Shown: positions 59,804 through 64,000 of the stretch, piece by piece
How positions within the stretch are numbered: the stretch's first letter is position 1
Layout: every line of letters begins with the position of its first letter
Assembly: GCA_965232265.1 (NCBI GenBank)
Contig: CBDDPH010000002.1
Coordinates: 3,596,001-3,660,000, forward strand
Length of the DNA stretch: 64,000 nt
Source of the DNA: VXRD01 sp965232265
Lineage (GTDB): Bacteria; Latescibacterota; UBA2968
Reading direction: 5' to 3'
The notes under the pieces: model-generated
Database searches by the model: none
What the model saw: only the letters and a program-made list of their open reading frames with translations
What the model was told of the DNA's origin: nothing
Made by a program: the position numbers and the translations under genes

Positions 59804-60676
59804 CTAAAGCCGGGAAACTTTCAATATTTCCATCAGATACCTGCAGTTGATCCCCATTTTGTCATCGACAGAACCTTCGCCTTCGTTTGGACGCGGGGGA
59901 TCGAGATCGAGCGTGATCCATCCGTCGTAGCCTCGCTCATTCAGCATGGCCCAAATCGCAGGGTGATCGACGCCGCCGGACCCCAGATCTTTGTACAGAA
60001 TTTCCTCCGCGTGCATCTCTTTCGTCGGTGTCGGGCCAGTATAACCGCGATACGACGCCTTCGAATCCTTCCAGTGGACGGCGGCCAGTCGGTCGTAATA
60101 GTCGTCGATAAGCTGAACGGGATCGCCTCCTCCGAGGTTGAGCTGTGCGGTATCGGGAATCCAGGACACGATATCTGGGTCGGTCTGATCGAGAAGAGCG
60201 CGAACTTCCTCCGGCCGCTCGATCGGCCCCCAGATATGCGGGTGTGGCGCGATCGTCACACCCATCTCAAGCGTTCGCTTGCCGAGTTCTGACACAGTCT
60301 CTGAGATCGCTTTGATGTCATCCGCAGTTGTTCCGTTCTGCGGGCGGCTGCCCATGTTGATCTTGAAGTGCGTGCAGCCGAAGACCTTCAGGAAATCGCG
60401 GCAGAAGGCGACGTGGTCGGCGATTGTTTCACGACGCTTTGATCGATCGATGAACGCCATCGCCTGACCGGGCCCGCCGTTCGAAGCGGTAATGAGCCGC
60501 ACACCGTGCTCGTCGAGGAGGGCCTTCAGCGCTTGCGGGTCGTCGAGCCAGGCGATCAAACCACTGCGGTAAGGTTCGATACCCGGCAGACCGTGCTTAG
60601 CAATCAGCTTCACGGATTCAGTCGTAAAGGCTCCGAAAATGGCGCCGCCCATAGCAAAGTGGATGTTTGATGACAT
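59804..60676 (-). CDS. Sugar phosphate isomerase/epimerase (IolE/inosose-dehydratase-like TIM barrel)
   Basis: A 290-residue protein. Start at ATG 60676 (MSSNIHFAMGG), behind GGAGGCAAAAG. Metal-site motifs: GGPGQAMAFIDRSK, HFKINMGSRPQN, IAPHPHIWGPIE, WIPDTAQLNLGGGDP and AVHWKDSKAS, with a terminal ITLDLDPPRPNEG. The AHWKD and DTAHL-like motifs fit inosose/2-keto-myo-inositol dehydratase relatives. Probably converts sugar or inositol intermediates. Confidence 0.8.
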   Translation of the reverse strand: MSSNIHFAMGGAIFGAFTTESVKLIAKHGLPGIEPYRSGLIAWLDDPQALKALLDEHGVRLITASNGGPGQAMAFIDRSKRRETIADHVAFCRDFLKVFGCTHFKINMGSRPQNGTTADDIKAISETVSELGKRTLEMGVTIAPHPHIWGPIERPEEVRALLDQTDPDIVSWIPDTAQLNLGGGDPVQLIDDYYDRLAAVHWKDSKASYRGYTGPTPTKEMHAEEILYKDLGSGGVDHPAIWAMLNERGYDGWITLDLDPPRPNEGEGSVDDKMGINCRYLMEILKVSRL

Positions 60677-60719
60677 ACTGATCTTTTGCCTCCATATTTT
60701 ATTCATCTCGCGTAGTCCA

Positions 60720-61946
60720 TCACCCCCAAACCCCCGTCGCCGTCCCCTGTACCGGAAACGCCGCCCTCAGCATAGCCACATCCTCCCTCTCTCCTTTCAC
60801 GACCTGCTCCACCGGCACCAACCCCAGCACCATCTTCATCACCCCATCCTGCCCGAGCTCCACCCAATCCCCTTTCCCTTCTCCCACAGTCAACCGCTCC
60901 CCATCCCACGCCAATCCAACCGTCTCTCCCCGCACGCGAAGACCGATCTCGCCCGTCCCCTGTTCCGCCTTCCGCAGCCGCTCCGTCAGTTCCGGCGCAA
61001 TCGCCTCAAGCAGCCCCCTCAGACTCAGCACCTGCAGCATATTCCCGCCTTCCGACGACTGCCAGAGCGACGGCACGAACCCGCAGCTCGAATCCCGATA
61101 CAGATCGTAGAGCGACGGGTCCAGCGGCAGCCGCGCCCGGACCGATTCCGCCCCCGCGATCGCCGCCTGACGCAGAACGTATCGAAGCGTTGCGCCAAGC
61201 GGTCGCGTATCACCCGGATCGCACGCCCCGTCGGAGATCGACACCGCCGACGAAAACCGCGTATGAGGCGGCGCGTTCTGTGACGCGAAAACGTAAGCCC
61301 GGACCGCTCCGTCCACCTCATATACCACCCGCCACGGATTCCCGGCGCCCGCTCCAAACGACTGCGCTGGCTCAGCCCCTGTCCGCCCCGCGTTGAACGC
61401 CGCGTAAAGCACCTCGCACGCCGCCGCATCCCGACATCCATCGTACGTCCGAATCCGCGCATCCTCCTCCGGCCGATCCAGGTAGCTCACCGGATCGGTG
61501 AACCCGCCCCGCGACGTCAATCCCCGCAGCGCGAAGTCGATGTAGCCCCGCGGAAATGGCACCCACCCGAACCGCTCGTAGAACCGCCGATACCCGCCCA
61601 ACCGCGACAGGGGATATCCGTCCGCCTTCAACTGCCCCACCACCATCTTCATCAACGCCGTCCCAAGCCCTTCCCCCTGGCAACTCGGCGCGATACACAC
61701 CTCCCCGACATCTGCCTTGGCCACGACCGCCTGCCCCACCTGAATCTCCTCCCGCCGAACATGCGCCGCCCCAACGATCTCCCCCTCTCGCACAAGCACC
61801 CAATGCGCGTCAGTCTCCCTCGTAATTCTCTCCTTGTCGCGCTCGTACTTCTCCGATTCCGGCGCCCCCCCAAACGCCTGCGCCATTACGCGAAGGACCT
61901 CCTCCACATCCCCCACCATCGCTCGCCTGAACGCAACCTCACTCAT
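60720..61946 (-). CDS. Eis-like GNAT acetyltransferase with C-terminal sterol-carrier-like domain
   Basis: A 408-residue protein. The first GNAT domain has VGEVCIAPSCQGEGLGTALM (acetyl-CoA pyrophosphate loop); a second GNAT-like half begins near residue 190, and the last hundred residues (ELTERLRKAEQGTGEIGLRV.., VGEGKGDWVELGQDGVMKM) match the SCP2-like tail of Eis proteins. Eis enzymes N-acetylate aminoglycosides and other amines or lysines. The gene is markedly more GC- and pyrimidine-rich (on the plus strand) than its neighbours, pointing to a different origin. Confidence 0.8.
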   Translation of the reverse strand: MSEVAFRRAMVGDVEEVLRVMAQAFGGAPESEKYERDKERITRETDAHWVLVREGEIVGAAHVRREEIQVGQAVVAKADVGEVCIAPSCQGEGLGTALMKMVVGQLKADGYPLSRLGGYRRFYERFGWVPFPRGYIDFALRGLTSRGGFTDPVSYLDRPEEDARIRTYDGCRDAAACEVLYAAFNAGRTGAEPAQSFGAGAGNPWRVVYEVDGAVRAYVFASQNAPPHTRFSSAVSISDGACDPGDTRPLGATLRYVLRQAAIAGAESVRARLPLDPSLYDLYRDSSCGFVPSLWQSSEGGNMLQVLSLRGLLEAIAPELTERLRKAEQGTGEIGLRVRGETVGLAWDGERLTVGEGKGDWVELGQDGVMKMVLGLVPVEQVVKGEREDVAMLRAAFPVQGTATGVWG

Positions 61947-61973
61947 TTTTCACTGACTCCTCGGCTGATTGAT

Positions 61974-63704
61974 TCAGCAAATATTGTGAACAGGCGTGAA
62001 GTGAATCGATTTTAGACTGGCTTTGCTCAAATCGCCTTCGAGACAGGAAACGCTGATTTTGTAAGTACCCGGCCCGGAAAAGTTAATCCAGCCGATGGGA
62101 AAACGCTGGTAGTTATGCGACGAATTTTGCTGATTTTGAATGTGTTCACCATTTTCAATCGCAACCCCCCAGACGAGACGCCCTTCACCTGAATAGGTGA
62201 GATATACAATGTAGTCTCCAGGCGCAAGAACGTTGAGCGTCCAGGTCGCTTTGCCTTCAGGCGTCCATTTATGGACACGGCTGACGTGTTTCCATTCTCC
62301 AAATTTTTCCATCCAGCGTTGATTTTCCAATGTGGCATTTTCAACGACCGCAGCTTCTGAAAAAATTTCGGTCTCTATTTCGGGATCAATTGCCCAGGTC
62401 GAATCGGCTTTTGGTGTACCTTTGAGTTTGACTTCAAGGACTGAAACCAGGTTTTCGGGTGCCTGCGGCGATAGCTCAAAACAGGTCCACCCGTGTTTTT
62501 TATCAAAACTGACAGGTGCAGACTGATCGCCATCGAGGAGGGATGCAGATTCAATTTCTGTTTTGAGGCCTGGCAAATAAAGTGTGCCAGAGGCAGGCCA
62601 GTTGAAAATGCTGAGAAAGAGCGTGTTGTCTTTCACCGTCACATCTCCCCAGGGCAGGGCATGTTGCCAGGGCGATGCATCGGTACCATAGACGACCTGG
62701 GGATAGCGCTTGATCCACTCGCCAGCAGCGCGTAACGTGCGGGCAGCTCTTTCGGGTATTGAACCGTCACCGCGGGGACCGATGTTGAGCATGTAAGTGC
62801 CACCTCTGGCAACACAAGAGATCAGGCGGCGAAGAATTTCTCGGGGTGTTTTCCAGTATTCATCGTACCAGGCAAAAGCCCAGGAATCGTTGGTGGTATC
62901 CACGCTTTCCCACATCCCTTCGACATTGGTGGTCGGCACATCCATATCACCCAGCGTCTGGTAGTCGCCCAGCCCGTGCCCGGCGCGGCCTGAAACGAGC
63001 GCATTGGGTTGATTTTTCCGCACGACTTCGATGAGTTGCTCAATGTACTTTTTGGGCATTCGTCCGGGTGTGTCAAACCAGATGAGTTCAATGGGGCCGT
63101 ACTGGCTGGTGATTTCTTCGACCTGTGGCAGGCATTTTTTGACAAAATAATCGTCGAAGGTAGCCGGGTTGCCATCGGCATCTGTGCCTGGGCCATTTGC
63201 ACCACCTGGAAAAGTCCAGTCCTGATTGTGAGAGTAGTAGAATCCAAATCCGAGACCGAGTTTTTTGCAGGCCCCGGCGAGTTCTTTCATGGGGTCGCGA
63301 TTAAATTGGGTGACTTCACCAATGTTAAAGTCGTTGCAGGCTGAGCGATACATGGCAAACCCATCGTGGTGTTTGCTGGTGATAATGATGTATTTCATGC
63401 CCGCGTCTTTGGCCAGTTGTGCTATTTCTGTTGCATCAAAATTGACTGGGTTAAAGGTTTTCGCCATTTCCATATATTCCGCAACCGGAATATTGGCCAT
63501 GCGCGGGTTCATGATCCATTCGCCAATGCCGTAATACGTTTTGCCCTCGACTTTGTTGGCAAGTTGAGCATACGGCCCCCAGTGGATAAACATGGCGTAA
63601 TTGCCATCATTAAAGAGTTGACCCCGTTCTGCATTTTCAGCGCGCAGTGCAATAACATCTTCGCCCCAAAGCGCGTCCATTTCCTGACTGTTGCCTTCCT
63701 GCAT
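61974..63704 (-). CDS. GH29 alpha-L-fucosidase
   Basis: A 576-residue exo-glycosidase. Key signatures: MFIHWGPYAQ, YIIITSKHHDGFAMY and the nucleophile Asp211 in LIWFDTPGRMP, a sequence found in many retaining alpha-L-fucosidases. TYMLNIGPRGDGSIPERA and the C-terminal beta-sandwich (from about 400) follow. The acid/base residue is not obvious, as is common in GH29. ATG 63704 follows AAAGGAAAAC. No signal peptide. It would remove fucose from oligosaccharides, fitting a sulfated-fucan substrate. Confidence 0.9.
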   Translation of the reverse strand: MQEGNSQEMDALWGEDVIALRAENAERGQLFNDGNYAMFIHWGPYAQLANKVEGKTYYGIGEWIMNPRMANIPVAEYMEMAKTFNPVNFDATEIAQLAKDAGMKYIIITSKHHDGFAMYRSACNDFNIGEVTQFNRDPMKELAGACKKLGLGFGFYYSHNQDWTFPGGANGPGTDADGNPATFDDYFVKKCLPQVEEITSQYGPIELIWFDTPGRMPKKYIEQLIEVVRKNQPNALVSGRAGHGLGDYQTLGDMDVPTTNVEGMWESVDTTNDSWAFAWYDEYWKTPREILRRLISCVARGGTYMLNIGPRGDGSIPERAARTLRAAGEWIKRYPQVVYGTDASPWQHALPWGDVTVKDNTLFLSIFNWPASGTLYLPGLKTEIESASLLDGDQSAPVSFDKKHGWTCFELSPQAPENLVSVLEVKLKGTPKADSTWAIDPEIETEIFSEAAVVENATLENQRWMEKFGEWKHVSRVHKWTPEGKATWTLNVLAPGDYIVYLTYSGEGRLVWGVAIENGEHIQNQQNSSHNYQRFPIGWINFSGPGTYKISVSCLEGDLSKASLKSIHFTPVHNIC

Positions 63705-63787
63705 GGTTGTTTTCCTTTTCTGTTTTCTATTTGCGACGCCCTTCCGCACCCCAGAGTGGCGACTTTGGCTTTCATATTGTCAATCCC

Positions 63788-64000
63788 TTACTGGTGTGCT
63801 GCGGCGTGACGCCGGAGCATCGCAACACTTTCATCCACCTGATCTTCGGAAAGGCCGTGCAGAATGACCGACACGTCAAAGGAGAGCTTACAGAGCAACG
63901 ATACATAATGGGCATAATCGAGCTTGCCGGTACCAGCGGCGAGATGGCCGGCATCGCCACCGCGATCCAGATCTTTGCCATGGGCCATGGCAATGTGGTC
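63788..64000 (-). CDS. Sugar phosphate isomerase/epimerase, C-terminal part (cut by window end)
   Basis: The last 70 codons of a TIM-barrel isomerase, running beyond the right edge. AMAHGKDLDRGGDAGHLAAG and KLDYAHYVSLLCKLSFDVSVILHGLSEDQVDES match the C-terminal strand-helix of xylose-isomerase-like epimerases, including the catalytic HGKDL His and Asp region. Orientation is the same as the fucosidase; the two are 83 bases apart. Confidence 0.75.
   Translation of the reverse strand, partial: DHIAMAHGKDLDRGGDAGHLAAGTGKLDYAHYVSLLCKLSFDVSVILHGLSEDQVDESVAMLRRHAAAHQ

Overview
The window is a gene-dense, mixed-GC bacterial segment made almost entirely of carbohydrate and sulfate-ester catabolism genes. 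I count 12 intact phytanoyl-CoA-dioxygenase-like (PhyH, Fe(II)/2-oxoglutarate) genes, one of them fused to an alginate-lyase-type domain, and 8 intact type-I sulfatases. They sit among polysaccharide lyases and glycosidases (GH29, GH125, beta-helix, propeller and alpha/alpha-toroid types), enolase-superfamily dehydratases, sugar-isomerase TIM barrels, Gfo/Idh/MocA oxidoreductases, nitrilase-family amidases and alpha/beta hydrolases. Many PhyH and sulfatase paralogues together with a dockerin-like EF-hand secretion module is a content I associate with Candidatus Poribacteria, Latescibacterota and similar sponge- or particle-associated marine lineages. That assignment is inference: the window has no rRNA or other phylogenetic marker.

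Layout. 0-8.8 kb (+): DUF5069 protein, aldo/keto reductase, APH-like kinase, secreted beta-helix protein, secreted esterase, an IS200/IS605-like end, M55 D-aminopeptidase, a hydrolase and two PhyH genes, with remnants of a Gfo/Idh oxidoreductase on both sides of the hydrolase-PhyH pair. 8.8-10.2 kb (-): sulfatase. 10.4-27.4 kb (+): dockerin-type secreted protein, alginate lyase-PhyH fusion, BNR propeller, five sulfatases, PhyH genes, a PhoPQ-related esterase and a scar made of four truncated genes. 27.4-44.6 kb (+): heparinase-like lyase, EEP phosphatase, a three-gene RND efflux operon, GH125, toroid and propeller proteins, two amidases, an enolase-superfamily enzyme and a ThuA-like protein. 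44.6-49.8 kb (+): palindromic repeat region, Tat-exported sulfatase, PhyH, NHL propeller, PhyH, oxidoreductase. 49.8-64 kb (-): isomerases, sulfatase, galactonate-dehydratase-like enzyme, an NTF2-like protein translationally coupled to PhyH, five PhyH genes in a row, an Eis-like acetyltransferase, alpha-L-fucosidase and a truncated isomerase at the window edge.

How it may work together (inference): exported lyases, glycosidases and sulfatases would depolymerise and desulfate a sulfated, fucose- or uronate-containing glycan. TIM-barrel isomerases, Gfo/Idh dehydrogenases, enolase-type dehydratases and aldo/keto reductases would process the sugars, and the PhyH oxygenases may hydroxylate or demethylate products. 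A second theme is gene turnover. At least ten truncated gene ends lie between the intact genes, usually 5' ends that keep their ribosome-binding site or 3' ends that keep their stop codon, and they match the families of intact genes here. The locus looks like an actively reshuffled catabolic island.
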